Shown here piece by piece: positions 15,904 through 25,944 of a stretch of DNA of 64,000 nucleotides. The DNA is taken from positions 36,184 to 100,183 of the forward strand of contig JANNDY010000025.1 in NCBI GenBank assembly GCA_031378345.1. Reading direction: 5' to 3'. The translations under genes were made by a program, and so were the position numbers. Positions within the stretch are counted from its first letter, which is position 1; the number at the start of each line of letters is the position of its first letter. Under the pieces are notes generated by a model. That model worked only from the letters and a program-made list of their open reading frames with translations, did no database searches and had not been told where the DNA came from. The stretch is from Emticicia sp031378345. GTDB lineage: Bacteria > Bacteroidota > Bacteroidia > Cytophagales > Spirosomataceae.

Positions 15904-16833
15904 GTGGCAAATTTTATAGAGGACATAAAAAAACCTTTCCAAAAAGGAAATACATTGATACAGCTCATGCTCATCAATGCGGGTATCTTTTTGTCTTTAA
16001 TCTTAGTTGGGTTTATACTTTCGTTTTCTCCTCAAGGTGGTGTAATAAACAAAATCATTACTGATAATTTTGAATTGATTGCCCCAATCAAGCAATTTAT
16101 CTGGAAACCTTGGACGCTCATTACCTATTGCTTTACCCACTATGGTTTTTTTCATTTGCTTTTCAACATGCTGACCCTATTTTGGTTCGGAAATTTGGTG
16201 CAGGAGTTCATAGGAAGTAGAAAATTATTAAATATCTACATTATTGGGGGCTTGTTGAGTGGACTTCTTTACATTGCTATTTATAATTTATTGGCTCTTT
16301 CTGCACAGCCCGGTGGTATTATTCCGCTTAATAATATTAGCCCAAGTATTCTTGGGGCTTCTGCTGCAGTTTATGCCGTTATGTTTGCTGCTGTTGCTTT
16401 ATTACCTGAATATGAATTTTATTTATTTGGCATTGTACTTATCAAAATAAAATATATTGCTTGGTTTTTCTTAATAATATCATTCATAGCTCCAAGTAGC
16501 GGTATTTCGCATTTGGGTGGAGCAATGGCAGGTTATTCTTATATTTATTTATTAAGAAGAGGCATAGATTTGGGAAGTCCACTCGAGGGTTTGAGCGATT
16601 GGTGGGGCAACTTTTGGATAGCAAAACCACCCGTTAAAATCCCACAAAGAAAATATAGCGAATCTACTGTTGCGAGCAAAAGCGGTAATGGCAATTCAAA
16701 TCTCGACCCAAATTATTTCCCAGGTCAAGACGAAGTTGATGCTATTTTAGACAAAATTGGCAAGTCGGGCTACGAAAGCCTCACCAAAGAAGAAAAACAA
16801 AAACTCTACAGAGCAAGTCAGAAGAAGGATTAG
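15904..16833 (+). CDS. Second rhomboid-family intramembrane protease with cytosolic tail
   Basis: The 309-residue protein starts at GTG. It has six membrane helices with THYGFFHLLFNMLTLFWFG, a serine in SILGASAAVYAV and a histidine in ISHLGGAMAG, so the Ser-His dyad is present although the last glycine of GxSG is alanine. The C-terminal 90 residues are soluble, ending in a helical segment QDEVDAILDKIGKSGYESLT that is typical of Bacteroidota rhomboid proteins. It follows the first rhomboid gene after a repeat-filled 52-base gap; the two are about 20-25% alike by eye and probably arose by old duplication. Confidence 0.85.
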   Translation: MANFIEDIKKPFQKGNTLIQLMLINAGIFLSLILVGFILSFSPQGGVINKIITDNFELIAPIKQFIWKPWTLITYCFTHYGFFHLLFNMLTLFWFGNLVQEFIGSRKLLNIYIIGGLLSGLLYIAIYNLLALSAQPGGIIPLNNISPSILGASAAVYAVMFAAVALLPEYEFYLFGIVLIKIKYIAWFFLIISFIAPSSGISHLGGAMAGYSYIYLLRRGIDLGSPLEGLSDWWGNFWIAKPPVKIPQRKYSESTVASKSGNGNSNLDPNYFPGQDEVDAILDKIGKSGYESLTKEEKQKLYRASQKKD

Positions 16834-16835
16834 AG

Positions 16836-17549
16836 TTATTTCAATGAAAATACAACTTTCACGCTATAACTCTTTGTAATTGATTGAGGGATTTTGATAA
16901 TACTCCCTTCGGTGCTATCCCATACTGAGAAATAAGATGCAACATTAACCATATCATTCCTAAAAGCAGGGTCTGTTTCCTCTGTATCAAGCACTTTTAT
17001 TATGTTTCTGATTTCTCTATTAGCTGATTTTGCTACTACATTAGCTTTTTTTCTTGCAGCTTCAATAGCTTTCTGAATAAGTGTTTCTTGAAAATCTTTT
17101 TCTTTTGATGACTTAAAGGCGGAAGAAACTTGTGTAAAACCCGCCGAAATTAATTGCATCATGAAGTCTGTATATTTGTTTACATCTTCAATGGTAACTG
17201 AAACATTTTGTGAAGTTCCAAATAAAAACTTTCTTTCTTTTGAAACAGGATAAGATTCAAACTCTTTCCCTATAGAAATGAGCGTATAACTTATATTCTT
17301 GTTCGGAATTTTTAATTCTTTCAGAAAATTAACCAATTTACTTTCAGTTTCTTTGTGCTTTGCGTAAGCTTTTTTTACATCAGTAGAGTCAGTAAATTTT
17401 AGACCTATTTCAAAAACTACCCTATCAGCAGGAATTTCGACGGTAGATTCTCCAAGAACTACAATTCTATTATCGGGAGAAATGCTTTGACTAAAACTTA
17501 TATTCGATAATAATAGTGTAAAAATTAGTGCAATAATGTTAAATTTCAT
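16836..17549 (-). CDS. SIMPL (DUF541) domain protein, exported
   Basis: The 237-residue protein has a signal peptide ending at SFSQ and a SIMPL domain with IVVLGESTVEIPADRVVFEIGL at the start and EAARKKANVVAKSANREIRNI in the second half. SIMPL proteins are periplasmic or surface proteins of poorly known function. The ATG at 17549 is chosen over 17561 because it gives a normal n-region (MKFN). The gene converges on the second rhomboid gene, with only two bases between the stop codons. Confidence 0.8.
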   Translation of the reverse strand: MKFNIIALIFTLLLSNISFSQSISPDNRIVVLGESTVEIPADRVVFEIGLKFTDSTDVKKAYAKHKETESKLVNFLKELKIPNKNISYTLISIGKEFESYPVSKERKFLFGTSQNVSVTIEDVNKYTDFMMQLISAGFTQVSSAFKSSKEKDFQETLIQKAIEAARKKANVVAKSANREIRNIIKVLDTEETDPAFRNDMVNVASYFSVWDSTEGSIIKIPQSITKSYSVKVVFSLK

Positions 17550-17755
17550 AGAAAAATACAATTTCTGTTGACTTCTGATATAGTCAAGTGATTAATAATG
17601 ATTAACTTTGCAACCCAAATTAAGTAAAAAGACTTTCAAGAAATTTAAAAATCAGAAATTTTATTTAATTTGCAAGGAAAACAGCATCAAAACCGAACAA
17701 TTTTAACTCTGTTTAGTTTTAGAAAGACCTCCCACCCATAAAAGGTAAAAAGATT

Positions 17756-19690
17756 ATGCTCATAACGCCAGGTGAAATACTAAAAACTCTCAATTATCCT
17801 TCCGATTTAAGAAAAATTGACCGCACCAAACTTCCTCAAGTTGCTGACGAATTACGCCAATACATCATAGACATGGTTTCGGTTTATGGCGGACATTTCA
17901 GTTCGAGCTTGGGCGTAGTTGAGTTAACCGTAGCTCTTCATTATGTTTTTAATACGCCCGACGACCAATTAGTTTGGGACGTTGGACACCAAGCCTACGG
18001 ACATAAACTTTTGACTGGCAGACGAGCAGATTTTCATACCAATCGTATGTACGGCGGACTTTCAGGTTTTCCAAAAAGAAAAGAAAGTGAATACGATACT
18101 TTTGGCGTAGGACACTCTTCCACTTCGATTTCGGCAGCTTTGGGGATGGCGGTTGCATCAAGTATCAACCACGAACCTAAACGCCAACACATTGCTATCA
18201 TCGGCGATGGTTCAATGACAGCAGGAATGGCTTTTGAAGGCATGAACCACGCTGGCTCGCTAAAAGATGCTAATATTCTGATTATATTGAATGATAATTG
18301 CATGGCAATTGACCCAAATGTGGGGGCTTTGAAAGAATATTTGACGGACATTACGACTTCAAAAACATACAATAATGTAAAAGATGACGTGTGGCAATTG
18401 CTCGGCAAAATGAGTCATTTTGGCAAAAGTACCAGAAAAATCGTTGCCAAAGTAGAAAATGCCATGAAAGGTGCTTTGTTGAGCCAAAGTAACTTTTTTG
18501 AAGCACTCAATTTGCGTTATTTTGGGCCAATTGATGGACATGATATTGACCATTTGGTAAGTGTTTTGGAGGATTTGAAACATATTCCCGGACCAAAAAT
18601 CTTGCATTGTTTGACAGTTAAAGGCAAAGGATATGCTCCTGCCGAAAAAGACCAAACAAAATGGCATGCTCCCGGGCTTTTCGATAAAGTTACGGGGGTA
18701 ATTCAGAAGAAGGTTTATGACAAACCTATGCCGCCAAAATACCAAGATGTTTTTGGAAATACGATTGTAGAATTAGCCGAGAAAAATGATAAAATCGTTG
18801 GCGTAACGCCCGCCATGCCATCGGGTTCGTCATTGAATATCATGATGAAAGCCATGCCCGACCGTGCTTTTGATGTCGGTATTGCTGAACAACACGCGGT
18901 TACGTTTTCGGCAGGAATGGCTACGCAAGGCTTAGTGGTTTATTGCAATATTTACTCAACTTTCATGCAACGTGCTTACGACCAAGTGATTCACGATGTA
19001 TGTCTGCAAAATTTACCTGTCATTTTTTGCCTCGACCGTGCAGGTTTTGCAGGAGCAGATGGCCCTACGCACCACGGAGCGTACGACATTGCATACATGA
19101 GATGTATTCCAAATATGGTTGTAGCTTCGCCAATGAATGAAGAAGAGTTACGCAACATGATGTTTACCTTCCAATTGGACGAATCTCAAAAGCTTAAAAC
19201 AGCCTTTACCATTCGTTACCCACGTGGTGAAGGTGTAATGCCCGAGTGGAGAAAACCTTTACAAAAACTCGAAATAGGTAAAGGACAAAAAATAAAAGAC
19301 GGCGAAGACGTAGCAATTTTAACCATCGGACACATTGGCAATTATGCAGTAAAAGCCTGCGAAATGCTTGAAAAAGAAGAAATAAATGCTGCTCACTACG
19401 ATTTACGCTTCGTAAAACCTTTGGATGAAGAATTATTGCACGAGGTTTTTCAAAAATTCGATAAAGTGATTACGGTAGAAGATGGTTGTGTGCAAGGAGG
19501 TATGGGAAGTGCCGTTTTGGAATTTATGGCTGACAATGGATATTCGGCAAAACTAAAACGTTTGGGTATTCCTGACCGAGTTGTGGAGCATGGCGATCAA
19601 CTCGAACTTCACCACGAATGTGGCTTCGACCCAGAAGGAATTGCTGAGGCAGTACGACAATTGAAAGGTTCTGAGATTTTTATTTTTTAA
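17756..19690 (+). CDS. dxs: 1-deoxy-D-xylulose-5-phosphate synthase
   Basis: This 644-residue thiamin-diphosphate enzyme joins pyruvate and glyceraldehyde 3-phosphate at the entry to the MEP isoprenoid pathway. It has the ThDP motif GDGSMTAGMAFEGMNHAG with NDN further on, the pyrimidine-domain sequence DVGIAEQHAVTFSAGMA, and DRAGFAGADGPTHHG. Length is as usual. It shares 3 bases with the convergent glycosyltransferase gene (TTAA stop overlap). The protein needs thiamin diphosphate, and the window also holds a TPP-riboswitch receptor gene, but the two are not linked. Confidence 0.95.
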   Translation: MLITPGEILKTLNYPSDLRKIDRTKLPQVADELRQYIIDMVSVYGGHFSSSLGVVELTVALHYVFNTPDDQLVWDVGHQAYGHKLLTGRRADFHTNRMYGGLSGFPKRKESEYDTFGVGHSSTSISAALGMAVASSINHEPKRQHIAIIGDGSMTAGMAFEGMNHAGSLKDANILIILNDNCMAIDPNVGALKEYLTDITTSKTYNNVKDDVWQLLGKMSHFGKSTRKIVAKVENAMKGALLSQSNFFEALNLRYFGPIDGHDIDHLVSVLEDLKHIPGPKILHCLTVKGKGYAPAEKDQTKWHAPGLFDKVTGVIQKKVYDKPMPPKYQDVFGNTIVELAEKNDKIVGVTPAMPSGSSLNIMMKAMPDRAFDVGIAEQHAVTFSAGMATQGLVVYCNIYSTFMQRAYDQVIHDVCLQNLPVIFCLDRAGFAGADGPTHHGAYDIAYMRCIPNMVVASPMNEEELRNMMFTFQLDESQKLKTAFTIRYPRGEGVMPEWRKPLQKLEIGKGQKIKDGEDVAILTIGHIGNYAVKACEMLEKEEINAAHYDLRFVKPLDEELLHEVFQKFDKVITVEDGCVQGGMGSAVLEFMADNGYSAKLKRLGIPDRVVEHGDQLELHHECGFDPEGIAEAVRQLKGSEIFIF

Positions 19691-21147
19691 AGATTCTTTT
19701 TTACTTCTCTAAAAGTATAAAACAGTACGCTTCCATAACCCATTATCAACATTATGTGAAGTGGAACTAATCCGAAATTTTTTAGCTGAAGTTCAATAAT
19801 TAAAGCACCAATAAAATAAAGCATCAATAAAAGTTCAAACCATGTGCTTTTGTTGATGCTTTTTGTTAAATATTTATTGCCTTGCCAAGAATCTGACTTT
19901 TTATTAATATTAAATTTGGGCGTACGAACAAACGGTGTTTTCCACCCGGACCATCCTTCAATTACCGCAATGGTATTGTGAAAAGAAAGTCCCATCATGA
20001 AAAGTAGAAACAACACAAAACGTTTGACAAACTCCAAAAAACCAAGTCCCGTTTTTTTGAAAGAAATCCAATAAAAACAACCAAGTATTATCCAACTGGA
20101 TTGAAAAAATGTTGTAAATTGAAAAACCTTGTTGTAATCGCTTGACTTTGAGGTGATTAACAAAACGGGTAAACTCAAAATAGACATTAAAAAGATAGCG
20201 ACAAAAACCGCACTATTCATCAAATGATAAAAACCATGAAGTCTTGTTGAAATCGTTAAATGGCTGTCAGTCAGTAGTTTACGTAAGTTTTTTACAACAC
20301 ATTCTGCCGCACCTTTTGTCCAGCGATATTGCTGCGATTTCACGGCACTCATCGTTACGGGCAATTCGGCAGGACAGTCCACGTTTTCCAAATAAACAAA
20401 TTTCCAATCTTTCATTTGAGCTCTATAACTCAAATCCAAATCTTCGGTCAAAGTATCTGCCGACCAACCGCCAGCATCTTCGATTGTAGTTTTTCGCCAA
20501 GTTCCTGCCGTACCATTGAAATTAATAAAATGATTTTTGGTGTTTCGCCCACCTTGTTCAATAGTAAAATGAGCATCCAAGCCAAAGGCTTGCAGTTGCG
20601 TGAGTCTTGAGTAGTTTTCGTTGAGATGAGTCCAGCGAGTTTGCACAACGCCAACATTTTTTTGTTGGAAATAAGGAATAGTTTTTTGTAGAAAATCTTT
20701 TGGTGGAACAAAATCCGCATCAAAAATAGCGATAAATTCACCTTTGCAACTTTTCAAACCATAAGCCAATGCCCCAGCTTTATAGCCTTGTCTATTTTCT
20801 CGTCTAATATGCTGAATATCAATGCCTTGCGATTGAATTTCGTTCACTTTTCGAGCAATAATTTCTATTGTTTCATCAGTCGAATCATCTAAAACTTGTA
20901 TTTCGAAACGGTCTTTTGGATAGTCAAATGCAGTAATGGCATTTATCAACCGTTCAACTACATAAAGCTCGTTGTAGATGGGTAGTTGAATTGTTACAAA
21001 AGGGATATTATTGGTTACTGACTTTGGAATGTGGAATACCGATTGTTTTCTACCCAAATAATTTATAATCAAGCTCAACTGAACGATGCTATAAGAAAAA
21101 ACAAAGACCAACGGAATTGTATATATGACAAGAATAAAAAGCTCCAT
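19687..21147 (-). CDS. Membrane glycosyltransferase, family 2 (cellulose synthase-like)
   Basis: The 486-residue protein has an N-terminal membrane helix, a GT-A domain with VLDDSTDET, FDADFVP, TEDLDLSYR and QQYRWTKG (the D, DxD, ED and QxxRW motifs of processive GT2 enzymes), and about four C-terminal membrane helices. It should transfer sugars from a UDP- or GDP-donor to a growing glycan or lipid. It resembles glucosyl/mannosyl synthases of the CsbB/CESA-like group common in Cytophagales; the product is unknown. No partner genes for exopolysaccharide export are adjacent. Confidence 0.85.
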   Translation of the reverse strand: MELFILVIYTIPLVFVFSYSIVQLSLIINYLGRKQSVFHIPKSVTNNIPFVTIQLPIYNELYVVERLINAITAFDYPKDRFEIQVLDDSTDETIEIIARKVNEIQSQGIDIQHIRRENRQGYKAGALAYGLKSCKGEFIAIFDADFVPPKDFLQKTIPYFQQKNVGVVQTRWTHLNENYSRLTQLQAFGLDAHFTIEQGGRNTKNHFINFNGTAGTWRKTTIEDAGGWSADTLTEDLDLSYRAQMKDWKFVYLENVDCPAELPVTMSAVKSQQYRWTKGAAECVVKNLRKLLTDSHLTISTRLHGFYHLMNSAVFVAIFLMSILSLPVLLITSKSSDYNKVFQFTTFFQSSWIILGCFYWISFKKTGLGFLEFVKRFVLFLLFMMGLSFHNTIAVIEGWSGWKTPFVRTPKFNINKKSDSWQGNKYLTKSINKSTWFELLLMLYFIGALIIELQLKNFGLVPLHIMLIMGYGSVLFYTFREVKKNL

Positions 21148-21193
21148 CGGTTTTTAAAATGAACATTTAGTTAAATGACTGATAGTCAACAGG

Positions 21194-21781
21194 TTAGTCT
21201 TTAATTTTAACTTGCCCCCAATTTTCGCCAGAACGAATACGATTGAGTTGTGTATGTGTAATTCCAAATTGTTTTGCTATCATTTTCAAGCGGGTATTGT
21301 CTTTCAGAAGCATTTTTTTAATCATGCGGACTTTTGTTTCGGTCAATTTATAATTTTTCGTTCGCACTGGAATCACCTTATTTATCACCGCAGGATTTTC
21401 CTTATTATGCATAACCATTTCTTCTTTTGTTGCCCATTTTAGGTTTTCAAAATGATTACTCACTTTATCAAAGTCAAGATGAATAACAAATTTATGTTCT
21501 GGACTTGGTTTGATTACAAAAGTTTCGGCAACCAATTTATGAACATAACGATTAAAAGATTTTCCTTTCGGCAAACGTATATTCAAGGAACGATAGCCCT
21601 GAATAACAGACCCCTTAATGATTTCTCCTTTTTCGGAGCTTTGCAAACTTTTTAAGCGACCAAAGTTAGAAACTTCATACCGTGGGGGATTCTCTACACC
21701 CTCAACTTCGATGATTATAGGCACCCATTTTTCGACCCAAAGGGACGTCTTCTCGCTATTCAAGCCATTCATAACTGCCAT
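21194..21781 (-). CDS. NUMOD4/HNH-like protein with C-terminal helix-turn-helix
   Basis: The 195-residue protein has a NUMOD4 motif (EKWVPIIIEVEG then PPRYEVSNFGRLKSL, residues about 17-45), an HNH-like segment (HKLVAETFVIKPSPEHKFVIHLDFDKVSNHFENLKWAT) and a C-terminal DNA-binding segment (KLTETKVRMIKKMLLKDN then IAKQFGITHTQLNRIRSGENW). This is the domain order of phage and homing HNH endonucleases. In the HNH part the usual NHID reads IHLD, so cleavage activity is uncertain. It stands alone between a glycosyltransferase and lpdA, with no phage or intron around it. Confidence 0.7.
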   Translation of the reverse strand: MAVMNGLNSEKTSLWVEKWVPIIIEVEGVENPPRYEVSNFGRLKSLQSSEKGEIIKGSVIQGYRSLNIRLPKGKSFNRYVHKLVAETFVIKPSPEHKFVIHLDFDKVSNHFENLKWATKEEMVMHNKENPAVINKVIPVRTKNYKLTETKVRMIKKMLLKDNTRLKMIAKQFGITHTQLNRIRSGENWGQVKIKD

Positions 21782-22164
21782 CTTACACGTATTTAATATC
21801 TGTACTAAGCATAACGTTTTATTTTAAAAAATGTTTATTGTTAAGAATAAAAACAATCTAAACAATTGGTAATCAGTCGTTTACAAAAAACAACAAACTT
21901 AAACTAAAGACTAACTATTTGAGTTATATCCCCCCAGTTGCTCATTGATAAACTCGTCTTAATTTCGTTTTTAGAGGGTTAAAGTTAGGTGTATTTCACA
22001 AAAAACAAATGTGTGTTTTAACATTTATTTTTGTAGCAAAAATTATAAGTAGATTTTTATTACCTCCTTTTCCCTCAGAATATTACAAAGGATTTTCAAA
22101 AATCAATATTCGTCGCTAAATTGTATTTATTCTTCCTACCCTTTTTAAAGTAAGCTATTTTGTC
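21782..22164. other. Non-coding spacer, nothing recognised
   Basis: The 420 bases between the divergent HNH-like gene and lpdA are AT-rich. I see no ORF, riboswitch, repeat array or clear terminator here; it probably holds the two divergent promoters. Confidence 0.4.
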
Positions 22165-22172
22165 TAATTTTG
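22165..22172 (+). promoter_or_regulatory. -7 promoter element TAATTTTG before lpdA
   Basis: TAATTTTG matches the Bacteroidota TAnnTTTG consensus and lies 32 bases upstream of the lpdA start codon. A clear upstream TTTG element at the proper distance was not identified. Confidence 0.4.
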
Positions 22173-22204
22173 CACCGAAGTTTACAATTAACAAGAAAAT
22201 TTTT

Positions 22205-23596
22205 ATGGCACAATACGACGTTGTTATACTTGGAAGTGGTCCGGGCGGTTATGTAGCCGCTATTCGTGCATCACAATTAGGCTTAAAAGTAGCCATCATC
22301 GAAAAAGAAAATTTGGGTGGTATTTGCCTCAACTGGGGCTGTATTCCTACCAAAGCTTTGTTGAAATCTGCCCAAGTATTTGAATACATCAAGCATGCCA
22401 AAGATTACGGAATCGAGGTAAGCGAATCTCACGCAAACTTTGAGGCAGTTATCAAACGTTCACGTGGTGTTGCTGAAGGTATGAGCAAAGGTGTTACTTT
22501 CTTGATGAAGAAAAATAAAATTGACGTAATCATGGGTTACGGAAAAGTGAAAGCTGGCAAGAAAATAGAAGTAACCGATGCCGAAGGCAAGAAAAGTGAA
22601 GTAGAAGGCAAGCATATTATTATAGCCACTGGTGCAAGAGCAAGACAATTGCCAAATGTGCTTATTGATGGCACAAAAGTAATCGAATATCGTAAAGCTA
22701 TGAGCCTTGAAAAACAGCCAAAATCTTTGTTGGTGATGGGTTCGGGAGCAATTGGCGTTGAGTTTGCCTATTTTTATGCAAGCATGGGTACGAAAGTAAC
22801 CATCGTAGAGTTTATGCCAAACATTGTTCCTGTAGAAGACGAAGATATTTCTAAGGAATTAGCTAAAATTTACAAGAAATTAGGCATCGAAATCTATACA
22901 AGTTCAAGTGTAGAAAATGTAGATACTTCGGGAAATGGTTGTGTTTCGACTGTAAAAACACCAACTGGCGAAATCAAAATCGAAACAGATGTGGTACTTT
23001 CAGCAGCAGGAATTGTTTCAAATATCGAAAATATTGGCTTAGAAGATGTTGGTATTGCTACTGATAGAGGCAAAATCTTAGTTAATGGTTTTTCAGAAAC
23101 AAATATTCCAGGATATTATGCCATTGGTGATGCAACACCTGGGCAAGCATTGGCTCACGTAGCTTCTGCCGAAGGAATCATTTGTGTAGAAAAAATTGCT
23201 GGACATCATCCACAACCACTCGACTACAAAAATATTCCGGGTTGTACTTATTGTTCGCCCGAAATCGCTTCGGTTGGATATACAGAAAAGGCCGCCAAAG
23301 AAGCAGGTTACGAAATAAAAGTTGGTAAGTTTCCATTCTCGGCATCAGGCAAGGCTAAAGCTGGCGGAGTTCCAGAAGGTTTTGTAAAAGTAATTTTTGA
23401 TGCAAAATACGGTGAATGGTTAGGTTGCCACATGATTGGCAATAATGTTACCGAAATGATTGCAGAAGCAGTTGTAGCTCGTAAATTAGAAACAACGGGC
23501 ATGGAAATCATCAAATCTGTTCACCCACATCCAACAATGTCAGAAGCCATTATGGAAGCTGCCGCTGCCGCTTATGGTGAAGTGATACATTTGTAG
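22205..23596 (+). CDS. lpdA: Dihydrolipoyl dehydrogenase
   Basis: The 463-residue flavoprotein is the E3 component of 2-oxoacid dehydrogenase complexes and the glycine cleavage system. It has the FAD motif GSGPGGYVAA, the redox disulfide C41-LNWG-C46, a second Rossmann motif GSGAIGVEFA and the C-terminal active-site HPHPTMSEAIMEAA. The ATG at 22205 (MAQYDVVIL) is the conserved start; upstream in-frame codons have no ATG. It is monocistronic with its own terminator and far from genes of E1 or E2 subunits. Confidence 0.95.
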   Translation: MAQYDVVILGSGPGGYVAAIRASQLGLKVAIIEKENLGGICLNWGCIPTKALLKSAQVFEYIKHAKDYGIEVSESHANFEAVIKRSRGVAEGMSKGVTFLMKKNKIDVIMGYGKVKAGKKIEVTDAEGKKSEVEGKHIIIATGARARQLPNVLIDGTKVIEYRKAMSLEKQPKSLLVMGSGAIGVEFAYFYASMGTKVTIVEFMPNIVPVEDEDISKELAKIYKKLGIEIYTSSSVENVDTSGNGCVSTVKTPTGEIKIETDVVLSAAGIVSNIENIGLEDVGIATDRGKILVNGFSETNIPGYYAIGDATPGQALAHVASAEGIICVEKIAGHHPQPLDYKNIPGCTYCSPEIASVGYTEKAAKEAGYEIKVGKFPFSASGKAKAGGVPEGFVKVIFDAKYGEWLGCHMIGNNVTEMIAEAVVARKLETTGMEIIKSVHPHPTMSEAIMEAAAAAYGEVIHL

Positions 23597-23616
23597 GAAG
23601 AATAATGTTTTATAAC

Positions 23617-23653
23617 AAAAAGTCCCCAGTTTGAAAGAGTTGGGGACTTTTTT
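23617..23653 (+). terminator. Rho-independent terminator of lpdA
   Basis: AAAAAGTCCCCA at 23617-23628 pairs with TGGGGACTTTTT at 23641-23652 and is followed by more T residues, 20 bases after the lpdA stop codon. The A-run on the left lets it serve the convergent gene too. Confidence 0.9.
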
Positions 23654-23682
23654 GTTTAGAAAATCTCTTTTTGATTCAAATA

Positions 23683-25731
23683 TTATTTTTTCTTCAAAAC
23701 AATTTGTTCTGCCTGTTTTTGAATAATTTGGTCGAAAAATTTACGCAGAGTTTCATATTCTTCTACAAAATATTGCGTCCTTTTTAAACTTAATTTGCTC
23801 GAAACAACTACTTTTCCATCATCAGAAGCACTGATAGCATAGGTAAAAACACCACCATTTTCGGGTAAAGTTGCTCTTATTCCTTTGGGCAATTCTTCAA
23901 CCATATAGGCTTGTGGTAAAGTATATGTGGCTAAAAAGTTTTCTTCGAATAAACTTGTAAAATCAACAGGGAATTTTCGATTTGGGTTTTTAAATGGGTT
24001 TTCTTTTTGAGATTTATACAAAATAGGGTTGAAGTAAATCTTATCTGCACTAATTGTCGCAATATCACTAACCGTTAGGTCTTGTTTTCTAATAAATGGC
24101 TTAGAAGCGTTTTCAACATTTGATATATCCATTTGGGTTACTTGCCAATTTTCATTTTTTCGCTTGTAATTATCCATGTATTTTTCTTTGCCTTCTTTAT
24201 TGTATTTGTTTCGCTCATTAATACTATTATAACCCAAATACGATGTCGTCAAATCACCAATTGCATGACCATCAGTAGTCAATTCAAATTTACAGATAGT
24301 CGTTTCTATAAATTTATATGAAGAAATCAAATCAACCCATCTTGGCTCTCTTTTACTAATAAGTCTGCCGCTTCCGTTAAGGCAATTCGTTGGCAAAATA
24401 CCAAGAGGTGTATGCAGGCTTGTTCCATCAATCAATAAGTCTTTTCCTCCAACATTAACTTGTGCAATAACATAATTAAATTTGCTTAAAAGCACATAAT
24501 TATCTAATATTCTGCCATTATCACGTGTGCTTAAAATTACGGGATTGGCATCATACCCCAGCTCTCGCAATAATAATACAAGTAATAAATTAACTTCTGC
24601 AATATTTCCAGATTTTGTTGCTAAACATTGGCTTAGAGTTGAACGAATATAAATATTCTCTTTTTCGTTCCATTTAATGTTTTGCTTAATAAACTGATAT
24701 GCCATATCAATTTGTGCTAAAGTATCAGGGCTACTTGCTTTTATTGTTGTTACTAATTCTTTAAAATAAGTGAAGTTATTTAATTGTTGCCCAAAAAAGC
24801 CATGTTCAACTAATCTGGTATTTAGACTTTCCCAATTTTCAGCATAGCTTTTTATAGGTGAATCTGGCATATTAGTTGAAGATAGTTCAAATTGAATTTT
24901 TGAAACATAATCTTCAATAGTTGTCATAAATGGTTCTTCACGAAAAGCAGGAATGTCTTTCATAGCCCAACGGTATTCTTTAGTTGGTACATTTAATTGT
25001 TGAATCGAGGCTTGTTGATATTTACTTTGATTATTCCCCTCAGCAATTTGATTTCTTATTTTTATTGAAAATGCTACTTCACCATTTTCTACTGTGTTGA
25101 TAAAAACTGGCTCATAACCTTGCATTATTTGACGATAATTAAAATACTCAGGCACTGACACCGAAAACTCACTCCAGACAACAGGAATAGAGCTTTGAAA
25201 TACCCAATCGCTAAAATTATAAAAGAAACTTGACCTGATTTTATATGAATAGTCTATAATTGAGCCTTCTTTTACTTTTGGAAAAGTAATTTTTTTAGTT
25301 GAATGGCTTTCATCAACTTTTTCCGAAAAAACAGATTCCTTTTCTAATTTTTCTTTTACAACTTCACCATTTTCAATATTATATGTATATCCTTTTAGGT
25401 CATATAAATCTATTTCTCCACGACCATTGATGTTGCGATATAAAGGCACTTCAATATTTGCCCAGTCGTATCCTGATTTTTTGAAAATTTTAACACGTCG
25501 GTGGCGTTCATATACTACATTAAATCCTGTTGATGAAGAATATTCAAAATAGGCATGACCTATATCTCCCAAAACAACCGCTTCGGCAGAACTATCTTTT
25601 GAATATGCCTTCATTTGGAGGTCAGCAAGTTCTATTTTACCGTATTTGATGGGTGCATTTTGGGCAAATGAATAGAGCGATAAAAACACAAAAACGATTG
25701 CATTTTTAAAAAATTTAAGAAAAGAATACAT
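23683..25731 (-). CDS. DUF3857 protein with degenerate transglutaminase-like domain
   Basis: The 682-residue exported protein has a signal peptide ending at SFAQ, a DUF3857 domain (residues about 50-215), a transglutaminase-like domain (about 310-430) and a DUF3858-like beta domain at the end. In the transglutaminase part, TKSGNIAEVNLLLVLLLRELGYDANPVI has Asn where active enzymes have the catalytic Cys of GDCKDKA, and the histidine region reads KFNYVIAQV. It is therefore probably non-catalytic, as in many Bacteroidota homologues; function unknown. Located between lpdA and the TSUP transporter; monocistronic. Confidence 0.8.
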   Translation of the reverse strand: MYSFLKFFKNAIVFVFLSLYSFAQNAPIKYGKIELADLQMKAYSKDSSAEAVVLGDIGHAYFEYSSSTGFNVVYERHRRVKIFKKSGYDWANIEVPLYRNINGRGEIDLYDLKGYTYNIENGEVVKEKLEKESVFSEKVDESHSTKKITFPKVKEGSIIDYSYKIRSSFFYNFSDWVFQSSIPVVWSEFSVSVPEYFNYRQIMQGYEPVFINTVENGEVAFSIKIRNQIAEGNNQSKYQQASIQQLNVPTKEYRWAMKDIPAFREEPFMTTIEDYVSKIQFELSSTNMPDSPIKSYAENWESLNTRLVEHGFFGQQLNNFTYFKELVTTIKASSPDTLAQIDMAYQFIKQNIKWNEKENIYIRSTLSQCLATKSGNIAEVNLLLVLLLRELGYDANPVILSTRDNGRILDNYVLLSKFNYVIAQVNVGGKDLLIDGTSLHTPLGILPTNCLNGSGRLISKREPRWVDLISSYKFIETTICKFELTTDGHAIGDLTTSYLGYNSINERNKYNKEGKEKYMDNYKRKNENWQVTQMDISNVENASKPFIRKQDLTVSDIATISADKIYFNPILYKSQKENPFKNPNRKFPVDFTSLFEENFLATYTLPQAYMVEELPKGIRATLPENGGVFTYAISASDDGKVVVSSKLSLKRTQYFVEEYETLRKFFDQIIQKQAEQIVLKKK

Positions 25732-25944
25732 TTTTTCAGCAGTGGTTAAATTGTAGATTAAAGTTTAAACATAAACATAAAATTTCAAAGTAAAAAATTA
25801 AATAAATTTGAAATAACACCAACCCAGCACGCTATTTTCCTTAATATTTCAACGCGAATTTGACAAGTGGTCAACAGGAGTATTCGATAGTATTTTTAAA
25901 ATTGGTAAATACCTGATAATCACCCTGTTGTATCTTTTTTTGTT

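Noticed and set aside
21782..22164. Search for a tRNA or small RNA gene in the spacer before lpdA
   Set aside because: No cloverleaf pattern, T-loop sequence or terminator-linked hairpin was seen.
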